This document shows, piece after piece, positions 8,083-16,840 of a stretch of DNA of 64,000 nt (within the stretch, counting starts at the first letter, position 1; every line of letters begins with the position of its first letter). The position numbers and the translations under genes are program-made. Below the pieces are notes generated by a model. The model saw nothing but the letters and a program-made list of their open reading frames with translations, did no database searches and was not told the DNA's origin. The DNA lies in assembly GCA_965220075.1 (NCBI GenBank), contig OZ244806.1, positions 1,240,001 to 1,304,000 of the forward strand, in the 5' to 3' direction. The DNA is from G965220075 sp965220075. GTDB taxonomy: Bacteria; Chloroflexota; UBA11872.

Positions 8083-10092
8083 GTGATGGCGGCCGGCGCC
8101 TCCGTCTCGGCAGCCGGTTCCCCTGCGGACCAGCCACTGTGGCGGCCGTCGCGCGCGGACCGCGAGCGGGCCGCGCTCACGCGCTTTTGGCGACTCGCCG
8201 AGCGCCGCACCGGCCGGGCATTCAGCGACTATGCGGCGCTGCACGCCTGGTCGGTCACCGACACTGCTGCTTTCTGGGGACTGTACGCGGAGTTCGCCGG
8301 CATCCGGTTCGAGCGCCCGGCCGAATCCGTCAAGGGACCCGAAAGAATGCCGGGCACCGACTGGTTCCCCGGCAGCCGTCTCAACTACGCGGCCAACTTG
8401 CTGCCGCGCCGTGACACGCATCCCGCGCTGCTGTCCCGAACCGAAGCGGGGGTCACGCGTCAAGTCTCCTATGCGGAGCTCCATACACTGGTCGCGCGCT
8501 GCGCGCATGCCCTGCGCGGTCTGGGCGTGCGGCCGGGGGACCGCATAGCGGGGTATCTGACCAACACGCCTGAGACTGTTATCGCTTTCCTGGCCAGCGC
8601 GGCTATCGGTGCCGTGTGGACTGCCTGCTCGCCGGACTTCGGCGCGCCCGCCGCGATCGACCGTTTCGGCCAGGTGGCGCCCAAGGTGCTCTTCGTGAGC
8701 GAGCGCTACCGCTACGGGGGGCGAAGCTACGACTGCCTGGCCTCCTCGCGCGCGCTGAGCGCGGCGCTGCCCACGCTGGAGCGGACTGTCCTGGTTCCTT
8801 ATGAGCCCGATCGGTCTGCGCCCGGCAAATCCGGCTGGATGAGTTGGTCCGAGCTGCTCCAAAACGGGAGCGAAACGGCGGTTCCCTTCGCCTCTCTCCC
8901 CTTCGATCATCCCCTCTACATCCTGTACTCGTCGGGAACCACGGGCGCGCCCAAGTGCATGGTGCATGGGGCCGGCGGCGTGCTATTGCAGCATCGCAAG
9001 GAGCACCAGCTGCACACCGATCTGCGCGCCGACGACGTGATCGTGTATTTCACGACCTGCGGCTGGATGATGTGGAACTGGCTCGTGTCGGGTCTGGCCG
9101 GCGGGCACACGCTGGCGCTTTACGACGGCAGCCCCGCGTATCCGAGCGTCAGTGCCGCCTGGCGCATTGCGGCCGAGCTTGGGGTGACCGTGTTCGGTAC
9201 CAGCGCCGCCTTCATCGAGGCGTGCATGCGTGCCCGCGTCGACCTGCGCGACAGCACGCGCGACCGCCCGCCCCGCATCGTCCTCTCGACCGGCTCGCCG
9301 CTGTCGCCCACCGGATTTCGCTGGATCAGCGGTCAGCTCGGCGAGCGGGTCCGGCTCTTGTCGATTTCGGGCGGGACCGACATAGTCTCCTGCTTCGTCC
9401 TCGGCAACCCGCTGCTTCCGGTCTATGCCGGCGAGATTCAATGCATAGGTCTCGGCATGGACGTCGCGGCTTACGACGAGGATGGCCGGCCGGTGACCGG
9501 TCGTAAGGGCGAGCTGGTCTGCCGCCGTCCGTTCCCTTCCATGCCGGTGCGATTCTGGAACGACCCGGACGGACGCAAGTACCGGGACGCGTACTTCGGC
9601 GAGTATCCGGGGGTCTGGCGGCATGGCGATTTGATCGAGCTGACCGGGCGCGGAGGCGTCATCATCCATGGGCGCAGCGACGCCACTCTCAAACCCGGCG
9701 GCGTGCGCGTCGGCACCGCCGAGATCTACCGCCCGCTGGATGCGCTGCCCTGGATCGACGGCTGCCTGGCGACCGCGTTCTCCGTGGGACGAGACGAGCG
9801 GATCGCCCTCTTCGTTACGCTGCGGTCTGGCACGCGTCTCAGTGAGCAGCACGAGAATGAGATTCGCCGCGTCCTTCGACGCGACGCCTCGCCCCGCCAC
9901 GTGCCGCACTGGATTATCGAGGTCGCGGACTTACCGCGCACGCGTAACGGCAAACTGGCCGAGCTGGCGGTCGCGCACGCTCTGCGCGGGGAGCCGGTCC
10001 CGAATCTCGACTCCCTCGCTAATCCCGCGTGCCTTGGCGCGTTTGCCGAGATTGGGCTGAGCCTGCGCGCGGCAGCCGGGCCGACTCCCTAA
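8083..10092 (+). CDS. Acetoacetyl-CoA synthetase (acetoacetate-CoA ligase)
   Basis: A 669-residue adenylate-forming enzyme of the ACS subfamily that activates acetoacetate to acetoacetyl-CoA. N-terminal features such as GTDWFPGSRLNYAANLL are typical of this group. The P-loop-like A3 motif is YSSGTTGAPKCMVHG at about residue 285, followed by the family-specific FTTCGWMMWNWLVSGL. Motif A8 and the hinge are seen around KPGGVRVGTAEIYRPL, and the catalytic lysine is in RTRNGKLAEL near the C-terminus. Two adjacent starts exist, GTG at 8083 and ATG at 8086; AGAGG seven to ten bases upstream serves either. It would feed ketone-body-like carbon into sterol, PHB or central metabolism. Confidence 0.9.
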   Translation: MMAAGASVSAAGSPADQPLWRPSRADRERAALTRFWRLAERRTGRAFSDYAALHAWSVTDTAAFWGLYAEFAGIRFERPAESVKGPERMPGTDWFPGSRLNYAANLLPRRDTHPALLSRTEAGVTRQVSYAELHTLVARCAHALRGLGVRPGDRIAGYLTNTPETVIAFLASAAIGAVWTACSPDFGAPAAIDRFGQVAPKVLFVSERYRYGGRSYDCLASSRALSAALPTLERTVLVPYEPDRSAPGKSGWMSWSELLQNGSETAVPFASLPFDHPLYILYSSGTTGAPKCMVHGAGGVLLQHRKEHQLHTDLRADDVIVYFTTCGWMMWNWLVSGLAGGHTLALYDGSPAYPSVSAAWRIAAELGVTVFGTSAAFIEACMRARVDLRDSTRDRPPRIVLSTGSPLSPTGFRWISGQLGERVRLLSISGGTDIVSCFVLGNPLLPVYAGEIQCIGLGMDVAAYDEDGRPVTGRKGELVCRRPFPSMPVRFWNDPDGRKYRDAYFGEYPGVWRHGDLIELTGRGGVIIHGRSDATLKPGGVRVGTAEIYRPLDALPWIDGCLATAFSVGRDERIALFVTLRSGTRLSEQHENEIRRVLRRDASPRHVPHWIIEVADLPRTRNGKLAELAVAHALRGEPVPNLDSLANPACLGAFAEIGLSLRAAAGPTP

Positions 10093-10154
10093 CCGTCGCT
10101 CTACCGGCATAATGAGGGCGCTGTTCGATCCGAGACCCTGGCAGGCGTGACGCT

Positions 10155-11105
10155 ATGCGCATATTGATCACAGGCGGCAGCGGGAGCATCGGTTCGCGTC
10201 TTGTGCCAATCCTGGTCGATCGCGGCGACGACGTGACTGTGTTCGATTTGCACGACAAGCCGCTGGCCGCCTCCGACGCCTTCCGCAGCGCGCGCTATAT
10301 CCAGGGCCAGATCCAGTGCGCCGACACTGTCGATCGGGTGGTTCAGGACGTTCGTCCGGATTCGATCTATCACCTCGCCGCCATCTTGTCGGGGGGCGCT
10401 GAGACCGAGTCCGAGCTGGCCTGGCGGGTCAACATGGACGGAACCCGCAACGTTCTCGAGGCCGCCCGGCGTCACTCGATTCAGCGCGTCATGTTCCCCA
10501 GCACGGTGGCCACCTACGGCGCCGGGGTGGTGGAGCCCGTCACCGAAGATACGCCGCAATGGCCGGCCGGTCTCTACGGCATGACCAAGGTGGCCGGTGA
10601 GCGCCTGGGCGTCTACTACCACCAGCGCTTTGGCCTTGATTTCCGCTGCGTCCGGCTTGGCGCCATGGTGGCGCCGAACGCACCGGCGGGGGGCGCCGCG
10701 AGTGCGTTCGTTTGCGACCTCTACGTCGCAGCGGTGCGCGACGGCGCCTACGAGCTCTACGTATATCCGGAATCACGCGTGCCGATCGTTTGGCTCGACG
10801 ACGTCGTGGACGCGATGATCCGATTGCACGACATCGACGCCTCTCAGCTCAAACGCCGGGTCTATAACATCGTCGGCGCCGGGCCTTCGGTGGCCGAGAT
10901 GGTCGGCGCGGTGCAGAGGCGCATGCCGGAGGTGCGGTTCACGTACCGGACCGATCCCGTGCGCGCCGACATCATCGAGAGTTGGCCCGCCGATTTCGAC
11001 ACGTCCGCCGCCCGCGAGGACTGGGGCTGGAGTCCGCGCGTTGAGCTTGACTACATGACCGAGGCCAATCTCGACGCGTTGCAAAAGCTCTTTGCCCGCG
11101 CATGA
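10155..11105 (+). CDS. NAD-dependent epimerase/dehydratase, L-threonine 3-dehydrogenase-like
   Basis: An extended SDR of 316 residues with the Rossmann motif GGSGSIG at residues 7-13 and the catalytic YGMTK (Tyr and Lys of YxxxK) at about residue 140. The C-terminal half contains GLDFRCVRLGAM, VWLDDVVDAMIRL and RTDPVRADIIESWPADFD followed by AREDWGW. This last segment is a close match to SDR-type threonine dehydrogenases, which oxidise L-threonine to 2-amino-3-ketobutyrate. A sugar-nucleotide epimerase role is the alternative. No 2-amino-3-ketobutyrate CoA ligase gene is adjacent, so the pathway is not confirmed by context. Confidence 0.82.
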   Translation: MRILITGGSGSIGSRLVPILVDRGDDVTVFDLHDKPLAASDAFRSARYIQGQIQCADTVDRVVQDVRPDSIYHLAAILSGGAETESELAWRVNMDGTRNVLEAARRHSIQRVMFPSTVATYGAGVVEPVTEDTPQWPAGLYGMTKVAGERLGVYYHQRFGLDFRCVRLGAMVAPNAPAGGAASAFVCDLYVAAVRDGAYELYVYPESRVPIVWLDDVVDAMIRLHDIDASQLKRRVYNIVGAGPSVAEMVGAVQRRMPEVRFTYRTDPVRADIIESWPADFDTSAAREDWGWSPRVELDYMTEANLDALQKLFARA

Positions 11106-11189
11106 TTCGGATTGGTCGACGCGCCGCCGGCGATGCGGCTGGCTAGTCCCGTCGGGTACCCTCGGTTGACCCGTTGGAGGAGGTGAGCG

Positions 11190-11954
11190 ATGCACATCTC
11201 GGCCTGCCTGTGGTCTTACACGGAGCCTCCCGAGGAAGCTGCGCGGATCGCCGCCGCGGCCGGTTTCGACTCCATCGACGTAGAGCCCGGCTTCACCACC
11301 ACCGCCGCGCGGCAGGAGCATCTGCCGGTCACTTCGGTCGCCATCACCCACCTTCTGCCCGAGGGGACCGCTATCGAGTCCGGTGACGATGCCGCGCGCG
11401 GCGCGGCGCTGGAGCATGCCAAGCGAGCCATGGGCGAAGCCCACGCGCTGGGCGCCGGCATGGTCTACGTCGTCCCGGCGGCTACGGCTGACCCGGAAGC
11501 GCGCGGCCACTTCACCGATTCAGTGATCCATTTGGCAAACGAGGCCGAAGTGCGCGGCATTCGCTTCGCCATCGAGCACTTCCCGGAGACCGGGCTTCCC
11601 TCCGTAAGGGAAACGATGGACTACATTCATGAGGTCGGCCACCCCAACATCTACCTCCTGCTGGACATAGGTCACGCGCAGATTTCGCGCGAATCCATCG
11701 CCGACGCGCTCGCTATGGCCGGGGACCGGGTCGCGTATGTGCACTTCGACGATAACCGGGGTGAGAAGGACGATCATCTGGCCTTGCTGGACGGTCTCAT
11801 GCAGGAATCGGACTTGGCCGCCGCGGTGGCCGCGCTGCGCGACCACGGCTATGGCGGGGCCGTAAGCGTGGAGACCAATCCAGTGTTGCCGGATCCACAG
11901 GCCGCGATGGCCGGAAGCCTTGCCACGCTGCGCGGCGTGCTGGCCGGCGTTTGA
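11190..11954 (+). CDS. Sugar phosphate isomerase/epimerase (xylose isomerase-like TIM barrel)
   Basis: A 254-residue protein of the AP-endonuclease 2/xylose-isomerase-like fold. Metal-binding features expected of this fold are visible: FAIEHFPETG (Glu, about residue 130), LLLDIGHAQIS (Asp/His, about residue 158), YVHFDDNRGEKDDHL (His and Asp, about residue 190) and VSVETNPV near the end. These enzymes isomerise or epimerise sugars, inosose or hydroxypyruvate. The start ATG lies after a very strong GGAGGAGGTGAG site. It follows the SDR by 84 bp in the same direction. The exact substrate cannot be read. Confidence 0.82.
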   Translation: MHISACLWSYTEPPEEAARIAAAAGFDSIDVEPGFTTTAARQEHLPVTSVAITHLLPEGTAIESGDDAARGAALEHAKRAMGEAHALGAGMVYVVPAATADPEARGHFTDSVIHLANEAEVRGIRFAIEHFPETGLPSVRETMDYIHEVGHPNIYLLLDIGHAQISRESIADALAMAGDRVAYVHFDDNRGEKDDHLALLDGLMQESDLAAAVAALRDHGYGGAVSVETNPVLPDPQAAMAGSLATLRGVLAGV

Positions 11955-12030
11955 GGCGTTCCCGGCGTCGAGAGGCGGTCGCTGACGCGCATTTGCCGAG
12001 TCCGCGTGCGAACCGCGGGGAGGATCGGTC

Positions 12031-12384
12031 ATGACGGGAAGCGACGAAAGCCGGCGCACACGGCTGGATAGGCTGGTCGAACGTGTGCGCTCGGAGTTGA
12101 GTGGGCAACGCGGCCAGGACGTGCGGCGCCGCGTCGAGCAGGCGCGCGATCAGGCCAAGAATGCGCTCAATAGCGAACAGGCGCAGCGCGCGCGCGGTGA
12201 GCTCGACGACCTACGCTCGCAGGCGCGCGGGGCCGTGGACGACGCGCTGAGCAGCAAGGCGGCTCGCGACATCGCCGGCCGGATCGACTCGGTCCTGATC
12301 AATCTCGAGAAGCGCGTACGCCGCGTCGCTCGCGGTGACCAACCCGATAGCGACAAACGAGGCGACTCCGACCCGCCCGCGTAG
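12031..12384 (+). CDS. Hypothetical charged helical protein (117 aa)
   Basis: No family is recognised. The protein is made almost entirely of Arg, Glu, Asp, Gln, Ala and Leu in a heptad-like pattern over residues 8-100, with repeated Q-A-R/D-Q-A-K and R-S-Q-A-R units, so it should be a long helix or coiled coil. There is no membrane segment or signal peptide. It ends with a disordered Asp/Pro-rich tail. The ATG has a good GGGGAGGA site eight bases upstream, which supports expression. It could be a nucleoid- or stress-related protein, but that is a guess. Confidence 0.6.
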   Translation: MTGSDESRRTRLDRLVERVRSELSGQRGQDVRRRVEQARDQAKNALNSEQAQRARGELDDLRSQARGAVDDALSSKAARDIAGRIDSVLINLEKRVRRVARGDQPDSDKRGDSDPPA

Positions 12385-12461
12385 CAGACCCGCTATTCAG
12401 CCGACCTCGGCACCCGCCGACCCGCGGGCCCGGCCTGAGCGCGGCAAACGGCCGAGTGCGC

Positions 12462-14237
12462 CTAGCCAGGGCTAACGTAGGAGAAATCCCATCCGCCCAG
12501 ACTCCGCAGGCGCGTAGCGGGCGCCTCCGGGCTGGGCTCGCCGGCTTGCAGCCACGCCTCTATCTCCTCGCGGTGACCCAGCCGGCTCACGACGTGATAG
12601 GCGCCGGTCGACTGCGCCCGCTCCAGGCCGCCGTCCCAGAAGAACAGGTTCTCCACGCCCGCGGCATACAGAGCGGCCGCCCTTTGCAGGTACTCGGCGG
12701 CGCTCATCTGGCGCGGCATGAGATTGAGCGCCAGCTTGGTGTCGGTGCCCTCCGTCAGCTCCAGGAAGAACGCCGCGTCGCGCACGTCCGTCCATGAGGG
12801 CTCGTTGCTGTTGAAGTCCGGATTGGAGCTATACGGTATGAGAGTGTCTATAAGGCCCTGCTCCACCCAGGCGCGTAGATCCAGGCCGTAGTACAGGTTC
12901 TCGTCCTCGCTGTTGGTGACGACCGCCGAGACGCCGATTGGCTGCGTCCGACCCTGCTTTTGGGCAACCTCATCCAAGGCCGCGCGGATGTCGCGCATGA
13001 ACTGGGTCATGAAGCTCGCTCGGTGGCGCAGCCAGCGCGGGTCCAGCTCCTCGAGGTTGAAGGGGTCCTCGCCGTACGCGGCCTTGAAGCTCTCGACCAA
13101 CGGCGGCTCGTACTCGAGCACCGGCAGCCGCCGGTTGAACTGCAGGCTGATCCCGTCGATCGGGAACTCGGCCATCTCGCACAGCAATGAGATCACGTAG
13201 GCGCGCGTCTCGGGAAAGGCGTAGGCGATGCGCGGCGAGATCTGGCCGCTTCGACCCGTTCCGTGCAACTCGGGATGATCGTGAAAGAAAGAGCTTCGCT
13301 GGACGCGATTACCGGGCGGAGGGTGGCGGAAACCGGATACCCGATAGGTGGCGTGGAGCTCCAGTCCGAGGTCATGCGCGTGCTCCGATACCACTCGCAA
13401 CGGATCAATGCCCTGCGCGCGAAGGCTCAGCCAGCTGGCTCTGTTGGTGTGATCGGACCTCGACGCGAACTCATCCTCATCGAACCAAAACGGAGGGCTG
13501 AGACCGAGCTTGCTTGAGTAGTTGAGCCGGTCGCCCGACCCAGCGCACCAGTAGATGCGTGAGAAGTCGGTGTCCCGATAGAGCTCCACGTAGCGCCGGA
13601 TGTCGTCCGCCGTCATGGTCCCTTCCCCGATCACCCCGCCGTCGTTGTGGGTGAAGAGCCGTCGAGTGTCGCTGCGGCGCATATCCGCCTGGTGGGCGCG
13701 CAGCTCGGCGTCGCTGAGCGGCACCAGCTTTATGTAGGCCACCATCGCCTCCGCCGAGTCGAATGACTGCGTCGGGTCGCCCACCCCGTGCCACCAGGCG
13801 TGCTGCTTCAGGTGGATGTTCTGCCCGGTTAGGTCGGCGACCTTCCAGGGAATCTCCCAGATCTGCTCGCCGTGGTATTGCCGGTACCACGGCGTGGTCT
13901 GGTGAGGCCGTGCGCGCAGGATGGTGAAGACAGGGTTGCCGCTGAGCCTGATGAGCACGCCGTTACGCTCGTGATAGCCGGCGAAGACTCCCACCGAGAT
14001 AGCGTGCCAACCGTCCTTCCGCGGGGCGTACGCGACCTCGGGCGCGGCGTTCTCGCCCTTGGCAACGAGCATCGTGCCGGACACGAGGTCGGTCTGGTAG
14101 GGCAGAAGGCGCCAGCCGCCGCGCCTGGATCGTTCCGAAAGTGCGCTCTCCGGCTGGCTGTTCTCCAGGTCGGTGAGATAAATCGGATCTGCCGCGAACC
14201 GCTCTGCAGGGAGCGCCGCCGCGTCGCTGGTGCTCAT
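12462..14237 (-). CDS. Glycosyl-hydrolase-like TIM-barrel protein (GHL10-type)
   Basis: A 591-residue soluble protein without a signal peptide. Residues 40-170 look like a beta-rich ligand-binding domain (ISVGVFAGYHERNGVLIRLSG). Residues 200-560 look like a TIM barrel: YRDTDFSRIYWCAGSGD, HAHDLGLELHATYRVSG, DGISLQFNRRLPV, GLDLRAWVEQGLIDTLIPY and ENLFFWDGG follow the strand pattern of GHL10-like putative glycosidases. Acidic residues at strand ends could be catalytic but I cannot assign them. The start is preceded by AGAGAGG at the right distance. It is flanked by convergent genes and is probably monocistronic. Confidence 0.6.
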   Translation of the reverse strand: MSTSDAAALPAERFAADPIYLTDLENSQPESALSERSRRGGWRLLPYQTDLVSGTMLVAKGENAAPEVAYAPRKDGWHAISVGVFAGYHERNGVLIRLSGNPVFTILRARPHQTTPWYRQYHGEQIWEIPWKVADLTGQNIHLKQHAWWHGVGDPTQSFDSAEAMVAYIKLVPLSDAELRAHQADMRRSDTRRLFTHNDGGVIGEGTMTADDIRRYVELYRDTDFSRIYWCAGSGDRLNYSSKLGLSPPFWFDEDEFASRSDHTNRASWLSLRAQGIDPLRVVSEHAHDLGLELHATYRVSGFRHPPPGNRVQRSSFFHDHPELHGTGRSGQISPRIAYAFPETRAYVISLLCEMAEFPIDGISLQFNRRLPVLEYEPPLVESFKAAYGEDPFNLEELDPRWLRHRASFMTQFMRDIRAALDEVAQKQGRTQPIGVSAVVTNSEDENLYYGLDLRAWVEQGLIDTLIPYSSNPDFNSNEPSWTDVRDAAFFLELTEGTDTKLALNLMPRQMSAAEYLQRAAALYAAGVENLFFWDGGLERAQSTGAYHVVSRLGHREEIEAWLQAGEPSPEAPATRLRSLGGWDFSYVSPG

Positions 14238-14456
14238 TTCACGAACCTCTCTGGCCGGATGCTCTCAGGGCCGGAGCAATGGTGCCTTACGGGCAATCGC
14301 CATCCTAGCGCCGCTATGCGACTTCCGTGATGCGGCGCTGCCGAAGGCGCCGCACCGCTGGCAGCGCTATCCGCCGAGCGGCGCCTGAACGTCGCCGTGC
14401 TACAACTGGACGGGCTTGACGCGCCCGCTAGCTCCCTTACTGATAGAGGTCGGCAA

Positions 14457-14909
14457 ATGGTGTCCAGCAGCGCCAAAACCGTTGACGAGTACCTCGCGGG
14501 TCTCCCGGAGGACCGACGCGGTGACGTTCAGAGGGTCCGTGAGGTGATCTTGGCCAACTTGCCGGATGGCTTCGAGGAGATGATGCAGTACGGCATGATC
14601 GGCTACGCCATCCCGCTGGAGCGCTTCCCGCAGACCTACAACCGGCAGCCGCTCGGCGTGGCGGCGCTGGCCGCGCAGAAAAACTACCTCTCGGTCTATT
14701 TGCATTCCGTCTATGCCGACCCGGCGGCCTCCGAGTGGTTCAAGGACGCCTACCGGAAGACCGGCAAGAAGCTCAACATGGGGAAGTCATGCGTGCGGTT
14801 CAAGCGCGCCGATGACGCGGCGCTGGAGGTGATCGGAGAGGCCGTCGCCCGCGTCACGCCCGAGCAGATGATCGCGGCGCACGAGGCTGCCCACCGCAAG
14901 CGCCGCTAA
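14457..14909 (+). CDS. DUF1801 / YdhG-like protein
   Basis: A 150-residue protein of the DUF1801 group. Visible family traits are TVDEYLAGLPEDRRGDVQRVR at the start, the GFEEMMQYGMIGYAIPLERFP segment, KNYLSVYLHSVYADP and the KTGKKLNMGKSCVRFKRADD block near residue 105-125. Some relatives have been called iron-chaperone-like, but the biochemical role is not established. The ATG at 14457 is preferred because AGAGGT precedes it and because homologous sequence begins there; an upstream in-frame ATG would add 20 unrelated residues. It stands alone between two unrelated genes. Confidence 0.82.
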   Translation: MVSSSAKTVDEYLAGLPEDRRGDVQRVREVILANLPDGFEEMMQYGMIGYAIPLERFPQTYNRQPLGVAALAAQKNYLSVYLHSVYADPAASEWFKDAYRKTGKKLNMGKSCVRFKRADDAALEVIGEAVARVTPEQMIAAHEAAHRKRR

Positions 14910-15059
14910 ACGCCGGTCCCGGTGACGAACGCGCCGAGTCGGCCGGTTGGGTATCGGCGGCGGCATTCGGCGCCACCCGTGAGTCCGTGGGCTTTGCACT
15001 GGGATCGAGTTGACATAACAGAGAATTGGGACGGTTGAAAACGGGGGTCTCCTAAGCGC

Positions 15060-16268
15060 ATGAGTCAATCGCGCACGCTCTCGCTCGATCAGGCGCGCAG
15101 GCTCGCCCTGGCTGCGCAGGGATTCGGCGATCCGAGGCCGGCCGGGCGCGTGGATGTCCGGCATCTTCGCCGGGTGTTCCGCCGCGTTGGGCTGGTGCAA
15201 CTGGACGCGGTCAACGTGTTGGTGCGGGCGCACTACATGCCCTTCTTCTCGCGTCTCGGCCCCTACCCCCGGCGACTCTTGGACGACCTCGCCTACCGGC
15301 GCCGTGAGCTTTTCGAGTACTGGGGGCATATGGCGTCGCTGCTTCCGGTCTCTCGCTATCCGCTGTTTCGCCCGCGTATGGCGGCGGCCGGAGCAGCGGG
15401 TCTGGGTGAGCGTGCGACGCGCGAGTTCATCGATTACGTCGAGGCGGTGCGCGCCGAGCTTGGCCGGCGCGGCGCGCTGTCCGCCGGGGAGTTGGAAGAC
15501 CCGGGCCGGCGCACCGGTCCCTGGTGGGGCTACGCCAAGGGCAAGGTGGCGCTGGAGTGGCTGTTCCGCACGGGTGAGGTAGCGGTCAGCGAGCGGCGCG
15601 GCTTCACGCGCGTCTACGACCTGGCGGATCGGGTCGTGCCGCCCGACGTGCGGCAGGCGCCCGCAATACCGACAGAGCGGGCGCAACTTGAGCTGGTGCG
15701 CCTGGCTGCTCAGTCCCAGGGGGTCGCGACAGCCGAGGATCTGGCCGACTACTACCGCCTCGAACGACCGGCCACGCAGCGCTGCGTCGAGCAGCTTGTG
15801 CAAACCGGCGAGCTCCAACCGGTCGGCGTGGCCGCATGGACTCGACCGGCTTACATGTGGGCGGCGGCGCGTGCGCCGCGGACCGTGAGGGCGCGCGCCT
15901 TGCTGAACCCTTTCGACCCGCTCGTCTGGACGCGTGATCGCGTGCGGCGGCTATTCGGTTTCGACTATCGCATCGAGATATACGTGCCGGCCGCCAGGCG
16001 CCGCCACGGCTACTACGTTCTCCCTTTCCTCCTGGGGGAAGAGCTGGTCGCTCGGGTTGATCTCAAGGCGCGGCGGCGCGCCCGAACGCTCCTGGTGCGC
16101 GGCGCGTTCGGGGAGCACGGCCGGGACGGCAAGGCGGTCGCGCGCGAGTTGGCCCTGGAGCTGCGCTGCCTGGCCGCATGGCTCGAGCTCGAGCGGGTCG
16201 CGGTCAGCCCACGCGGCGACCTGGCGCACGAGCTGCGGGCCGCCATCGAGCGCGTGGCGGCGCCGTAG
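15060..16268 (+). CDS. Winged-helix DNA glycosylase, YcaQ/AlkX-like
   Basis: A 402-residue protein of the HTH_42 family. It begins with LSLDQARRLALAAQGF, then RRVGLVQLDAVNVLVRAHYMPFFSRLGPY, which contains the QxD motif (Gln-Leu-Asp) used by YcaQ-type glycosylases. Later blocks ELFEYWGHMASLLP and LLNPFDPLVWTRDRVRRLFGFDYRIEIYVP are also typical. In E. coli the YcaQ protein unhooks interstrand crosslinks and removes alkylated bases. It acts alone in the cytoplasm. Downstream lies the REP/RAYT remnant that forms the left part of the first mobile cluster. Confidence 0.85.
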   Translation: MSQSRTLSLDQARRLALAAQGFGDPRPAGRVDVRHLRRVFRRVGLVQLDAVNVLVRAHYMPFFSRLGPYPRRLLDDLAYRRRELFEYWGHMASLLPVSRYPLFRPRMAAAGAAGLGERATREFIDYVEAVRAELGRRGALSAGELEDPGRRTGPWWGYAKGKVALEWLFRTGEVAVSERRGFTRVYDLADRVVPPDVRQAPAIPTERAQLELVRLAAQSQGVATAEDLADYYRLERPATQRCVEQLVQTGELQPVGVAAWTRPAYMWAAARAPRTVRARALLNPFDPLVWTRDRVRRLFGFDYRIEIYVPAARRRHGYYVLPFLLGEELVARVDLKARRRARTLLVRGAFGEHGRDGKAVARELALELRCLAAWLELERVAVSPRGDLAHELRAAIERVAAP

Positions 16269-16294
16269 CTCGACGGGCACTCACAGCCCGGTGG

Positions 16295-16312
16295 CCCGAC
16301 CATCAGGTCGGG
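16295..16312. repeat. REP-like palindrome (left of RAYT remnant)
   Basis: CCCGACCATCAGGTCGGG forms a 7-8-bp stem with a tiny loop. It is preceded by GCCCGGTGG, and this flank recurs at several other copies (48033, 50102). It lies just upstream of a dead RAYT transposase, in opposite orientation to the palindrome at 16831/17944. Confidence 0.85.
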
Positions 16313-16353
16313 ATCGCACGACCAGCCAGGCGTCCGCGTCCTACCCTGGGCGC

Positions 16354-16820
16354 GTGAGTGACACCCTCCGAAAGCGCAAGACGCTCCGACACCACCATGT
16401 GCACGGCGCCGTGGTCTTTATCACGGCCACTACCCGCCGGCGCGAGCGTTTCTTTGCCGATGCGACCCATGCTGAATGCGCCTCGGACTCCGTCTTGAGA
16501 TTCCAATCGGATGAGCAGACGCGCGTGATCGGGTTCGTGGTCACGCCCGACTAAGTGCATCTGCTCGTGCGACTGCTTGGGGACACGCGGGTTGCGGAGT
16601 TGATGACCCGCTTCAAATGGAACGCGGGCAAGTCGATTCGTGAGCGGCGCGGGCCGGGCGGGTACGGGAAGAGCGGTTCTACGACCGGACGATCCGTGGC
16701 GACGACGAGTTGGCAAGCGCTATGCGGTACATCGATTGGAATCCGGTGCGCGCGGGGCTATGCGATGAGCCTGGGGAATATCCGTTCGGAAGCGCGTGCG
16801 GCGGCCGGGGTACGCATGCG
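16354..16820 (+). pseudogene. REP-associated tyrosine transposase (RAYT, Y1/IS200-like), degraded
   Basis: From a GTG at 16354 the frame reads a RAYT-like N-terminus (HHHVHGAVVFITATTRRRERFF) up to GFVVTPD, followed by a TAA stop exactly where the first His of the HUH motif (PDHVHLL) should stand. The frame then continues with VHLLVRLLGDTRVAELMTRFKWNAGKSIRERRG, and after a frameshift near 16660 in another frame with ERFYDRTIRGDDELASAMRY and IDWNPVRAGLCDEPGEYPF, which are family hallmarks. With a stop at the catalytic His and a frameshift it cannot be active. It is framed by inverted REP palindromes, as expected for such elements. Confidence 0.82.
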
Positions 16821-16840
16821 AGCGCTAAGTCCCGACCTTA